A DNA stretch of 64,000 nucleotides. Source: Euglena gracilis. Taxonomy: Eukaryota > Euglenida > Euglenophyceae > Euglenales. Below the pieces are notes generated by a model that made no database searches, was not told the origin of the DNA, and was given only the letters and a program-made list of their open reading frames with translations. A program made the position numbers and the translations under genes. Below, piece after piece: positions 13,893-25,470 of this stretch (position 1 is the first letter of the stretch; the number at the start of each line of letters is the position of its first letter). The stretch covers positions 16,894,589 through 16,958,588 of the forward strand of contig CP154954.1 in NCBI GenBank assembly GCA_039621445.1. Direction: 5' to 3'.

Positions 13893-14428
13893 AACGGTTT
13901 TTGACAGAAAAGTCTCGTGGTTGACAAAAAAATGGATTCAAAAAGTTATCAGGTTTTATTTAAAAAAAAAACATGAACCAACGTTTCCCGGTTCGATTTC
14001 GGACAGGACCGTTACACAAGCGTGCCACAGGCGTGCTATGGAAACCTTCGTAAGCCCCTACCAGCGCCAGTCCCCCTCCCCCGAGTCAAAGGTCTCCCGA
14101 AGTGACACATATGCAATGCAGTTTTCAAGGTCGGTCTCGAACTTGCCCCCCCATGCGATTCGATCTTGTCCCAGGCATGATCGAAGAGCCAACCGGGGTT
14201 AAAATTTGATTTTAGGAATTACTGGCGGGCCATGTGCAGCATTGGCTAAAAAGCATAAAAGTGGGAGGGGAGGTCACAAGTTGAGGTCAAAGTCCAAACC
14301 CCGGGGGCCAACTTTGCATGTAAGGAGGAGGGGGGCAAGTGTGTGGGCGTGGGCGGGTGGGTGCTGGTGAGTGGGTGTTGGGGTGGGTAGGTGTATTCAC
14401 TTCCCTTTCTTTCCTTTAGAAGAAACCA

Positions 14429-14660
14429 GTGCATACCAATGGTGGTTTCGGTTGTGATTGTGGTTGTGGCTGTTGTGGTTGTTATTTTGGTTGTTGTCGT
14501 CGTTATGGTTGTGATTGTTGTTGTGGTTGTGGTTTTGGTTGCCGTTGTTGTTGTTGTTGTTATGGTTGTTTTTTTTGCGGACTTTTTGCGGTTTTTTGTT
14601 GTTGCTTGCTGCTGCTGCTGCTGGTGCTGTTGTTGTTGTTGTTGTTGCGTGATTATCTCC
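14429..14660 (+). repeat. Degenerate GTT/GGT triplet repeat with CTG block
   Basis: Imperfect GTTGTG and GTTGTT units run for about 200 bp and finish in short CTG and TTG runs. The Val/Cys-rich and Asn/Thr-rich frames on the two strands are by-products. Confidence 0.85.
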
Positions 14661-15289
14661 ACAAAGATGCCACAAAGATTGCAACAGACTGCAGCACTCA
14701 AAACTGTGGACTGAACAAGCAATCCAATATCAACTTTCACTTTTCAAAGTGTACAAAGGCTGGAGAAAAATCATCAGAACACCGCACTGGAGACCAGGCA
14801 CGTAGGCGCAAGGCAGGGGAAACACCACGTCAAAAAATGTGTGTGTCACCGAACAGATTACCACTCCCGTGTTACGTGCACGCAGGCCTCCCCATATGCT
14901 CATGTCTGAGTTACGATGCCATAGGGAGTACCCCCTGTGGGGGCCCTTGCCCCCAGATTCTTGCCCCCCCTCCTCCTCTACATGCAAAAGTTGGCCCCCT
15001 GAGTTTGGAAACTTTGGCCTCAACTTGTGACCTTCCCTTCACTTTAGGCTTTTTAGCCAACGTTGGCAGGGCCCGCCGGAAATTATCAAACACCGAACTT
15101 GACCAGCATTTCCAGTGATGCCAGTCGCAGTTACACAAAAGCTTTTAAATCCGAAAATGAAGCCGGCCCCAAACCACCTACTTTTCAAAACCCAGGGTTT
15201 ACAAATCTGTTTGGTTTGGTCGGTCGAAGGAGGAGTTTATAAATAGGGAGAGGGGGCGTAGTCAAGGAATTCAAGGCATTAAGGGATAA

Positions 15290-15850
15290 GTCAAGGATAA
15301 CCCTACCCCAAAATTACTCCAAAACTCCCCCAAATTGGAAAATTTTGGCAAAAGTTGTCAAAATTTCATTTTTGATGACCATCCATTCCAAAAAAAAAAA
15401 ACGCCAAATCATTTTTCGGAGGTTTTGCGGCCAAAAAAAAAATCGTCCCCGGTCTTTCATTTCGCTTCTGAAAGGTTTGGCTGGTCGGCCTGTAGGGAGC
15501 CGGTAGGGAGGGGGGTTATAAATGGGGGGGTTATAGGTCATAAATGGGGCGGGTTCATAAGTAAACCCCGCCCCCCTCACTTTTAACCCCCCCACTTATA
15601 ACCCCCCCCCCCCCCGGGCCGACCAACCAAACTGGATCCTATAACCCCCCCAGGAAGAAAAATGGAAACCGCCGGAGACGATTTTTCCGGCCCCAAACCA
15701 CCCAAAAACTGGTTTTTTGGCAATTTTTTGAGACCGACCATCATCATCAAAAAAATGCCATTTTTGACCAAATTTGCCGAAAATTGTTAATTTGGGGGGT
15801 TTCGGGGTGATTTTGGGGGGTCGGATTTTCACCAACACTTCCGGATCCTA
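15290..15850. repeat. Family E repeats in inverted arrangement
   Basis: 15300-15490 (CCAAAACTCC...GGTTTTGCGGCC...TCTTTCATTT) and the inverse of 15640-15840 share one core, meeting around C-rich TTATAACCCCC motifs at 15515-15660. A further copy is at 56790-56960. The TTATAA-CCCCC / GGATCCTATAA motif also recurs at 17565-17645 and 56680-56750. Non-coding. Confidence 0.55.
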
Positions 15851-16209
15851 TAAACCAGGTTTTGAACAGTGCTGAGCTCTTAATAAACGCTCACCCACCC
15901 CTTCATTGACGCCCCCAAAAGAGTGGGTTGACAGCCCAAACCGGGGGGCGTTGGCGGGTCGAAAAACGCTCATTTTTCGGCCCAAAAACAGTTCTTTTGG
16001 GTCCGGGACGCCAAAAAAACATCGTTTCAGGCAAAAAAAAATTTTCGATTTTTTCGACTTTTTTTGACCCGAAAATCACCCAAAGTCAATGGGTTGGCGG
16101 CCCAAAACGAACGCTCATTTTCGGCTCAAAAACAAATTTTCCGGGTCCGGGAGGCCAAAAAACAGCGTTTCAGGCCCAAAAATTTTTCGATTTTTTTCGA
16201 TTTTTTTTT

Positions 16210-16466
16210 GACCCGATGCGCATCATGGGTCATGATGGGCATCACGGGTCAGGATGGGCATCATGGGTCACGATGCGCATTACGGGTCACGATGCGCATC
16301 ATGGGTCATGATGGGCATCATGGGTCATGATGCGCATCATGGGTCATGATGCGCATTATGGGTCATAATGGCCATCATGGGTCATGGTGGCCATCATGGG
16401 TCATGATGCGCATCAGTGGGTCATGATGGGCATCATGGCCATCATGGGTCATGATGACCGTGATGG
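16210..16466 (+). repeat. Tandem repeat, about 18-bp unit
   Basis: Units of the form GGGTCATGATGSGCATCAT are repeated about 13 times. The unit is itself partly palindromic (ATGATG/CATCAT). It directly precedes MITE copy 3. Confidence 0.9.
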
Positions 16467-16474
16467 GCCGGGGG

Positions 16475-16921
16475 CAGGGTTCGATATAAGGACAGGTGGG
16501 GGGGGGTGGTCCGGACCCCCCTGCGGGCCAGGAGGGGGGGGGGGGGGGGACCCCCCCCCACCTAAACAGTGGCGCGGTCTGGGTGACCGAATTTCGGCCC
16601 GGCGCGAAGAGCCGGGCCGAAAATTTTTGACCCCCCAAAACGACCAAAAGTGCCATTTTGGGCACTTTTTGGGCAAAAATGTGCCAAAAATACAAAAAAT
16701 TTTCGGCGCAAAGCGCCGGAGGAAAAAATTGACCCTTTTTGGGGAGTCCCGGGTACCCCTTAGATGCCCGGGTACCCCCGGGTACCCCCCGAGGGTCGGT
16801 CCGGACCCCCCTGGCAGGTGGGGGGGGGGGGGGTCCGGACCCCCCCTGCGGGCCAGGAGGGGGGGGGTGGGGGGACACCCCCCCACCTAAACCATGTACG
16901 CCCTCCTTATATCAAACCCTG
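16475..16921 (+). mobile_element. hAT-type MITE, family M, copy 3
   Basis: Begins CAGGGTTCGATATAAGGA and ends CCTTATATCAAACCCTG. The 8-bp direct repeat GCCGGGGG is perfect at 16467-16474 and 16922-16929. It is 447 bp and inserted at the edge of the 18-bp tandem array. Confidence 0.92.
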
Positions 16922-16929
16922 GCCGGGGG

Positions 16930-17280
16930 TCGAAAAACACATTTTTGGCTCGAAAACACTTTTTCCGAGTCCGGGAGGCCAAAAAGCATGGATTTGGGCA
17001 AAAAAAAAAATCGATATTTTTCGACTATTTTGGCCGAAAACGGCTTAGTCCACCAGTGGAAAAAGTGTACAAAATGGCCCATATTGGCCGAAAAACGGCC
17101 GTATCTCGGGCTACGCGAACAGTTGCGGGGAAATCAAAATGCCGGTAGATGGGGCGTTCCAAGGGCTTCAAATCAGGTCTCCGGACATTTCCTTTGATTT
17201 GGCTTCATTTTTGAGATATTTTGAAAATTGGCATTTTTTTTTGGCTGAAATGGCAGAGTCCAAAGGGGGGGGGGGGCTTA
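16930..17280. repeat. Family I repeat, inverted copy
   Basis: Contains GGGCTTCAAATCAGGTCTCC, GGACATTTCCTTTGATT and TTGAGATATTTTG, the inverse of the units tandemly repeated at 24600-25470. No coding content. Confidence 0.6.
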
Positions 17281-17545
17281 TCCAGGGGGGGCGGGCCAAT
17301 CCTACCCAGTTTGGACCCCTTCGCGCGTGAATAACTCCGGCCTGGCGGGGAGTTGGGGGTCAAACCCAGGTGATTCGGAAATTAGAAATCCAGTCACTCG
17401 CGTCTGGAAAAAAAAATCCGGGAACCAGGCCGGGATCATGGTGATAATCCGCCGGTTCCGAGGTGGCCCCGAGGGGGGGGGGGGGGGTTCGGGGGGGTTT
17501 TCCCCCAGGGGTAAGCTTCGCTCTTACCCATAAAGGGATAAGAGC
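17281..17545 (+). repeat. Family H repeat, copy 1
   Basis: Ordered motifs: CCAATCCTACCCAGTTTGGA, GGGGAGTTGGGGGTCAAAC, GTGATTCGGAAA, ATGGTGATAATCC, then GCTCTTACC-ATAAAGGGATAAGAGC, which forms a hairpin. Inverted at 24262-24560 and direct again at 58440-58700. Function unknown. Confidence 0.65.
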
Positions 17546-20500
17546 TCAGCGACCCCCCCCCACACCTATAACCCCCCCCCTTCGGCCGACCAACCAAACC
17601 GGATCCTATAAACCCCGGGGGGTTTATAAGTGGGGGGGTATAAGATGCAGCCCTCCAACCCTCCAAACGATGCTGGACCAGCCTTCCAAGGAGTGGCCAC
17701 GAACCCCACAGGACAGTCGGGTCTGGCCCTGCGAACATACCAGCCAGTTGCATTGCAAACAGCGCACAGGGAAACGCAACTGCCATTTGAACTGCTCGCA
17801 AACAATTAACATACACGCAGGGGCTAGAGTCACTGTCTGGTGGGACCGTGACGACCCAACAACGATGGAATGGCCCGGAGGCTTGCATACACGTTGATCA
17901 GTCATCATTCATCAGTCATCCTTTTATGAGAAGCCTTACCTCCACGTCATTTTGATACGAGTGTGAGAACACACCCAATCGACACAGCACACTGCAAAGA
18001 TCAGGTTGCAGATAGAAATGCAATGGAAATGCATAGCTGAACAACATCTGCGTGAATTCATTTTGAAGAACCAATAGAAAATGAGAAAAGAAATTGGGTG
18101 ATCTCAGGCCATTTTCTTTTACCTTGACCAAGTTCTTGCCTCCGCAGCCAGCGTTGCCAGGGGTTACCAGCATGTGTTGTTTGAAGCTGGAACTAAAAGA
18201 CACCCACTCCAGCGTTGACCTCCTCTCCAACTTTCCCGGGCTGTCTTTTGAGTGGCAAAGCAAAAAGGTTCACAAACTGAAAAACTCTTACTTAAAAACT
18301 TTTACTCTCACACAACTATTTTTAGATTTGCCAGAGCCCTGTGGCAGAGCTTGCTGGGGTCTTCTGTGTGGGGCAGGGCTGTGCTGGTGTGCACACATCA
18401 CAGCCCATGGGCTAACGTAGGCTTTGGGGCTTGGGGGTGAGCCTACCCACAAAATTTGAGGGTGAATAAAAACTTTCTGGTGCACTGTGTGTAAATTCAA
18501 TTTAATCCAAAACTCTCACCTGCTCATTGATCCCAACTGTTTGAAAATGAGAGTTTGGGCCCGGCTGAGTTCAACGGCTTTTGGGGGAGTGAATGTGACA
18601 GAAAAAAATGGTAAAACAAGAACAATCAAAACCCCAAACGAAACCCAAGTTCAGCATTATAAATTGGGGCAGGTTCAGGCATCCAAAAAGGTCAAAAAAA
18701 AACATGCTTTTTGTGATTTTTGTTTTGCCAAAAGCTTCAAAAGGGACAAAAATGACGAAAACTGCGTCATTTTTCCAAGCAGAAATTAATTAAAAGGCAG
18801 AAAAAAAGAGCTCAAAAACAACAAAACTTGCCAAAAGTTAAAAATAAAAACAGCAACAAAAGAAAGTGTTGATGTTACCACATGCAGAATATGTAAATGA
18901 ACACAAATGAAATTTTTTTCCGTAAACAGACATTTATTTTTGTGGTTCACAATCCTTTGTCAACCACACGGAAACTGATCGAACAGAAGCCCAGGGGGGG
19001 GGGGGTGTTCAGAGAACATAAGAATAATGTCGGCAATTGGAAATCCCACCCTGCTGGAAAGGTGTGTCGTAAATGAGACATATACCAACCAGGGTGCTTC
19101 TTTAACGCACCCCCCCCTGTGTGCACTGTGGCTGGGTTTTTTTCTTGGTGCCTTTTATCCCTTCTTCTGGCCTGGCGCTGTTTTTCGCCTCTGGCCCATT
19201 CTGTCTGTGTACGTGGAGGTGGCCAGAGCCTGGCGGGACTTACCTTGTTCTACACCTTTTCGCCTCAGTGCTGCTCTGGCCTCTTGCCCTCTTCCCACTT
19301 TTCTGTGTGGGGGATGCATGGCGCAGACACAACGCCATGACTTGCAACGTTCCGGTGTGGCCCGTCCACGGTCCTGCGGCTTCGGTAAACCCGGGTTTCC
19401 AAGTCTCGGCCTTTAGTGCAGGTGGCGGGTGGGTAGTGTGCTGCTGGGTACCAGTGGTTCCCTTACATACTGGTACCTGCGCTCCGTGCCCTGTCTGGGG
19501 TTGGTTTGGGCGGTCCGCTGCCTCGTGTGGGCCCCTCCTCCCCTGCTGGCTTCCACCTTTGGGGCACCCCACCCTGGGGGGGGGGGTGCACTATGGGTCA
19601 AGTTTCTGCCCGGCCGAAGGCCAGGCAGAAACAAAAGTTGAGCGTTTTTGGCCGATTTTGGCTGGAGTTTGGGTGGGTGGGTGGGTGGTTGACCCTGGGG
19701 GGTGAGGGGTTGTGGGCGGGGGTGGGTGGGTTTTCGAAAAAACTGGGTGAGTGGGTTTGGGCCGGGGAAAAAGTGTCCCCCCCCAGGGGCTACCAAGTGA
19801 ATTTATGGGCTGGATGGTAACGGTTTCAGAGGCACAAAAATGGCCAAAAAAATTGGTCAAAAATGAAAAATGGATGAAAATGGGTCAGAAAAAGGCTGGC
19901 CAGGGCAAATTTGGGGTCAAAAATTGATCATTTGCATAATTCGCAGGTTTTTTGGTCAATTTTTGTGGTTTCTACTTTGGCACCCGGTTCGACCACAGGT
20001 CGGGCGCAGTTCCAGCCCAAGACCCAAACCCCCCGGGGTGGGGGTCAAACTTTCTGAAGCTACGCCCTGATGCCAACAATCTCCACAAAAAAACGTTTTT
20101 TCCCCAGTCCGGGTTGTGGATTCAAGAAACAGGTTAGGCAGTGGATAACGTCAGCTTGGACACACGATTGGGGGGAATGCGAGGTGGAGGTGACACGTTC
20201 ATGACCACAACACAACGCCGCGCACGCATCACTCCTTGAAAAACGCAGCGAAAGGGGAAAGCTTTAGGTTTTACCACCATAAAGCCTCAGAACCTGCAAG
20301 GGAAAACGGGGTCCAGAACGACGTTGCAACCAGGCTATTTCTCCTTCGAAACGGTGAGAAGACAGGTCGCGAAGGAAACCTTCCGCAAAGGGTGGGAGAC
20401 CAGCAAAGTCTTCAGGTCGGTCGGACATCCCCCCGGCGGGTGCACAGCTCCCGGGTCGCCCAACCCGGGAAACAGCCTTCTCGCAGTCGCTGTTAGGAAT

Positions 20501-20632
20501 ATGGGCTGCGCCTTTCCGACGCTGCCGCAGGCCGGGAAAAGGGGGATGCCAGACGACCAAGGCAGGCGAGCATTAGACTCACCCACACGGGAGTGCTTTC
20601 AGTGGTACACCCGCGCACATGTGCGACGGAGC
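17546..20632. other. No gene recognised
   Basis: 19115-19340 shares segments with family C and with 60195-60270 (CTCTTCCCACTTTTCTGTGTG, GGGGATGCATGGC). GCCTGGCGGG-CTTACCTTGTT at 19228 recurs at 26757. A GC-rich block at 20230-20600 is open in several frames but has no recognisable domain. No RNA gene seen. Confidence 0.4.
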
Positions 20633-20910
20633 CAGGGGTTTTTCTTAAAGACCGGGGGGGAGGGGGGGAGGGGGTCGGCACCCACCCACCCACCCCCTGG
20701 GGTGGGCCCCCCTGGGGGAGGGGGGGTCCCAGGGGACCCACCCAGTTTTGCCCAAAAATGCTAAAAATAGCACCTTTTTCAAAATTTTCCGAAAAAGATA
20801 TACCCACCAGCCCGACCCCCCCCCCCCCCCCCCCGGGGAGGGGGGTCCAAGGGACCCACCCACCCTACCCCCCCCCGGGGGAGGGGGTCCAAGACTAAAA
20901 AAAAACCCTG
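20633..20910. mobile_element. hAT-type MITE, family J, copy 1
   Basis: Starts CAGGGGTTTTTCTTAAAGAC and ends GACTAAAAAAAAACCCTG, an imperfect inverted repeat. The 8-bp direct repeat GACGGAGC is perfect at 20625-20632 and 20911-20918. The 278-bp interior is CCCACCC and G-rich with no protein. Shared ends define family J with copies at 40127 and 61335. Confidence 0.88.
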
Positions 20911-22510
20911 GACGGAGCGCGGAGCCCCCTCTCGCTGGTGCAAGAGAGGGGCTCGGCGACGGACAGGGCCGACCTGGCCAGCCCCGCTGCCAGGCCACTG
21001 ACACGAGGGTTTGGCACGTATTTGGAGTGGCTGAAGGGGAAACCCTCAGCAGCTTGGGAAACGCATCACTTCTCCACTGCCGCAACCGTTGTATACCAAC
21101 CAGAAGGCTTTTTTCCAAAATCTGGGCGATCGCCCTCCACCTCTGGGGGGGGGGGGGGGGGACTTGGCAGCCACTTTTAGGGGGTGCTTTTTGTTCTTGG
21201 GAATGCCAAAAAAATTACCCATCTTGAGCAGAGAAAATTGGAGGCACGCAACTCCTTTCCCGTGTAAAAAAAAAACAGGTCGGCAGTGGGCAGGATGACA
21301 TTTCTGCACCGTTGCCAAAGTGAACCATTTTCGGCCCAGCGCGAAGCACCGATCTCACACCAAAATCTCACACCAAAAATCCACCAAAAATTTCATTTTG
21401 GTACTTTGAAGTAGAAAGAAACTGGCGGGTGGGGGGTCCTGGGTATCCGCCCCTCTTCCCAGTCGGTCGGGAACTCCCTGTGGTCAGTTGGGGGGTCCGG
21501 TTCCCCATGGTGTCCCCTTGGCGGCAGGGAGGGTTCTCCCTGCCGTCAAAGTGACACCACGGGGTAATTTTGGGCTCTGCTTTATGCACTCCTGTTGATA
21601 CCAGGGTGGAACTTGCAAAAACTGTCCAGGAGACTGCAGCCGTTGAGAAACAAGTCCATTGCGCATTAACAACCAGGCAGACTCTCTTTTCCTCAGTCCA
21701 CCGTAATCCGTCCTGATCCTGGACTCCTCCCAGTGTGGTTCAACTCGCTGCTCCGTGTTTGGTGAGCCCAAAAAGTCCGGAGGCACAATAATGGCTTGCC
21801 TCGAACTGCATGGGGCAGACTTGTCAAGGGGTATTTTTTTTGGCTTGGGCACGAAATGCAGGGGTTTAGGGGCTTAGGTTTGTGACTGAAAGCACGGGGC
21901 TTTTTTCCAACATCCCACATTTCAAGGATGGTTTCCAGCAGGGTGGAGGAGGCAAATATCCACCGTGGACATCAATTTTCCTGCGGTGCCCAGGGATGGT
22001 TTGGTTTCGCTCCACAACGCCTTGGAGCCTTAGAGGGTGGTGTCTGGAAAAAGGGAGACCAATGTTGCAACCAGGTTTGATCAAAAAGCCACCCATTGAC
22101 AGGAGACGGGACTCACATGGTTGACTTCGCACTTATCTCATAAAACTTGCCTGGCGCAATCGCACAATCGAAAAACGTTTCCGAGTTTATGGCCGTTTTG
22201 GGTCGCTTTCAGGTCCCAATTTTGCATGCAAACACGCGATCAAAACTTGCGAGAAAACACCCCCTGGAAATGGAGTTTGAAGGTTCCAATTCAAATCGCG
22301 AGAACAACATTGGAAAGCTTTGAAAGGAAACCCCCCCAAATACAAGCAACCCCTGGCGCCGATTTCGGAAACCCAAATATAAGCATCCGGTTGCTTATAT
22401 TTGAGGGCGGGTTCCAGCCTGTCAATCCACGGACTTACACATCCAGCACCCGGGAGCTGATCGTGAAGTTCACAGTTATGAAGAGTATCCAGCCGGTGAT
22501 TATGGATGCC
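20911..22510. other. No gene recognised
   Basis: Frames at 21480-21920 on the minus strand are open for over 120 codons but carry no domain I know. 22340-22400 contains the phrase CAAATACAAGCAACCCCTG, seen again near 39355. Nothing else supported. Confidence 0.4.
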
Positions 22511-22913
22511 CAGGGTTTGATATAAGGACAGGTGGGGGGGTGGTCCGGACCCCCCCCCTGCGGGCCAGGAGGGGGGGGGGGACACCCCCCCCCACCTAAA
22601 CAGTGGCGCGGTCCGGGTGACCGAAAATTTTTGACCCCCCAAAACGACCCAAAGTGCCATTTTGGGCACCCACTTTTTTGGGGGGGGGGCAAAAATTTGC
22701 CAAAAATGCAAAAAAAAATCGGCGTGAAGCGCCGGAGGAAAAAAATGACCCTTTTGGGGGGTCCCGGATACCCCCCCCCCAGGGTCGGTCCGGACCCCCC
22801 TGGCAGGTGGGGGGGGGGGGGGGGCCGGACCCCCCTGCGGGTCAGGAGGGGGGGGGGGGGGGGCCACCCCCCCCCCATTTAAACCATGTACGCCCTCCTT
22901 ATATCAAACCCTG
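22511..22913 (+). mobile_element. hAT-type MITE, family M, copy 4
   Basis: Begins CAGGGTTTGATATAAGGA and ends TCCTTATATCAAACCCTG, an 18-bp perfect terminal inverted repeat. The 8-bp direct repeat TGGATGCC flanks it at 22503-22510 and 22914-22921. It is 403 bp with the standard M interior. Confidence 0.93.
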
Positions 22914-23289
22914 TGGATGCCAGAATGGCCGTTTTTTTGGGACCGAAATGACAGGTTAGGGGTGTGCAGAACTCTGCCACCCTTTCGTCGCTGATTGGAA
23001 AGGTTCTAATTTGTGGTGCAAATCAAGAGCATACAACGCCAGACAGCAAAAAAAAATGAATGAATACCCGAACTCGTGAACATCCGAAACTCACTCTGGA
23101 AAAAGGGGTTAACCGGAGGCATTTTTAACCAACCCAACTAGCTTTAAATCCTCAGCCATAAGAGTGACGAAGTTGCGGGCTTATTTCAAGGCATATAAAT
23201 GAGGTGTCCAAAGAAGGGATTGCGAAGACCCCTTTTTTTCTGTCAGGCTGTACGAAATCGAAATCCCATTCCTGTCCAATGGCCTGGCA

Positions 23290-24180
23290 TTATTATTTTT
23301 AAGGCGCCATAAAAGCCTTAAAATGCCTTAAAATGTGCGTTAAAATTTTTGGTCAAAGTGCTTTAAAACGCCTTAAAATACCTCAAAATGCCTTAAAAAA
23401 ATTCAGATCGGCAGAATTTTCTGCGACCAAGCAAAAACGAAACCACAATCTTGGCAAAAGCAGGCCAATCCGGAAAGGAAAAATGATTCTGGCATCGTTG
23501 GAACATTGACCATCCAGCCAAAACTAAAAGCATGTATTTTTCAAATTTTTTTTGATTTTGGACGAACGTGTAAAAGCAAAAACGTTGGTTCAATGCCGAG
23601 ACAGCCCTTGGACCGCTCTGGAAAATGGCGCTGGAAAATTTCTTAAAAAGCCTGAAAAAAAATGCCTTTTAATGCCTAAGGGGAAGGGGAGAAAATTGCC
23701 ATATAACAATGCCTGCCACAGCTGACGGATATGTAACAGGGTTGAAAATGCATTTCAGCGGAACATGGCATATGACACCCAATCATGCATCTTTTTAAAA
23801 AGCAAAAGATCACACCAGGGAAAACTCCCAGTGAGGAGAAATCAACTAAACACCCCAATGAGAAGCCCCCCGCCCAATAACAACCCCCCCCCAAAAAGAA
23901 GCCCCCCCCCCCCCCCGGGTCTCCCGCAAAAAAACCAAATAACAGCCCCCCCCCCCCCCCCGACCAAGCCGGCCGACAAAGTTGACCAAAAATTTTCCGA
24001 AAAATGGTGAAAAACTCCACGAAAACAGGTCGACATCGGGGGAAAAATTGATATCTGGCATCCTTGAAACATGGCCTATCCACCCAAACTCGAAAAAAAT
24101 GCGTCTTGCAATTTATTAAATTTGGACCCCATTCGATCCCCAGATTGGCCGCCGGCCGAAGGTTTTTCCTTTAGACAAAA
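23290..24180. repeat. CCTTAAAATG repeats and two family D copies
   Basis: 23290-23400 is a degenerate tandem of CCTTAAAATG-like decamers. Family D copies follow at 23400-23640 and 24040-24170. C-rich runs separate them. No gene. Confidence 0.65.
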
Positions 24181-24261
24181 GGCACCCAATTAGAAATCGC
24201 CCCCCCCCCCTCGGGTTTTCCGCAGAGTGACCGAATAGCAGCCCCAGAGAGCCTCTAATTG

Positions 24262-24560
24262 GGGGGAGGGGTCGCTGAGCTCTTATCCCTTTATGGGTAA
24301 GAGCGAAGCTCACCCCTGGGCAAAAGGGGGGGTCCCCCCCCCCCCTCCCTCCCCCCCCCCCCGTCCCCTCGGGCCACCTCGGGAACCGGCGGATTATCAC
24401 CATGATCCCGGCCCCGTTCGCGGAAAAATTTTTTCAGTCGCAAGCGACTGGATTTCTAGTTATTGAATCACCTCCGTTTGAACCCCAACTCCCCGCCAGG
24501 CCCAAGTTATTCACCCGCGAAGGGTCCAAACTGGGTAGGATTGGCCCACCCCCCCTTCCG
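24262..24560 (-). repeat. Family H repeat, copy 2 (inverted)
   Basis: Inverse of the motif order at 17281-17545, including GAGCTCTTATCCCTTTATGG, GGATTATCACCATGATCCCG and GGTCCAAACTGGGTAGGATT. Confidence 0.65.
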
Positions 24561-24599
24561 ACTCTGCCATTTCGCCTGGGCCCAAAAATCGGTCAAAAA

Positions 24600-25470
24600 A
24601 ACGATTTTTGGAAAATATCTTGAGAAAACGTACATTATTTCCGGAAATGTCGGTCTGACAAAATGTACCTCCGAAGGCCCTCTATCACCCCCCCATTCGC
24701 CGTTTTGGCCGCCGACACGCCTGGTCCGTGTTCCGGCGGGCTTTGCGGCCCAAAACGGCCATTTTGGGGTGTTTTTTTTTGGGTCGTTTTTCGGTCAAAA
24801 AATGGATTTTCCCAAAATATCTCGACAACGAAGCAAAATCAAAGAAAATGTCCAGAAGCAAAAAGGAAGCCCTTGGAATGCCCTTTCCCACCATGGTTGA
24901 CTTTCCCCCCAAATCTTCGTGCAACCCGAGTTACAGTTATTTTTCAGCCCAATTTTGGCCCAATTCTGGGGCCATTTTGGCTGTTTTCAGGGTAAAAAAC
25001 TGATGTTTCCAAAATATCTCGAAAATGAAGCAAAATCAAAGGAAATGTCCGGAGACCTAAATTGAAGCCCTTACAATGCCCTATCTATCAGTATTTTGAT
25101 TTCCCTGCAACTCCCTGCCTAGCCCAAAATATGGTCGATTTACGGCCCAAAACAGCGCGGCAGGCTTGCTTGCGACTTAGCCGTTTTCAGCCCTGTTTTG
25201 GGTTAAAAAAAAAATCAATTTTTCTAAAATTTCTCAAAAATGGTGGGAATCAAAGGAAATGTCCGGAGACCTAAATTGAAGCACTTAAAATGCCCCATCT
25301 AACAATGTTTTGTTTTCCCCGCAACTCCCCCACCTAGCCCGAGTTACGTTCATTTTTCGGCCCATTTTGGCCATTTTGTACAGTTTTGGCTTGTTTTGAT
25401 TTGACTTAGCCGTTTTCGGCCATTTTTGGGTCAAAAAAAGTCGAAAAATCGGAGAAAAAAAATTGCCCGA
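24600..25470 (+). repeat. Family I tandem units, about 180-210 bp each
   Basis: Three successive units begin near 24815, 25012 and 25225 with ATNTCTCNANAATGAAGCAA-like sequence, followed by TCAAAGGAAATGTCCGGAGA. An inverse copy is at 16930-17280. Composition is dominated by GGCCAAAA / TTTTGGCC words. Confidence 0.6.

Larger units (their letters stand above)
13893..16209. other. No gene recognised; repeats
   Basis: Includes a GTT-rich triplet repeat (14429-14660) and an inverted family E cluster (15290-15850). GGGGGCCAACTTTGCATGTAAG near 14302 recurs inverted near 14985, giving loose inverted repeats around the triplet block. Confidence 0.5.

Noticed and set aside
13990-14010. CCGGTTCGATTTCGG as a possible tRNA T-arm
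   Set aside because: No acceptor, D or anticodon arms can be placed around it.
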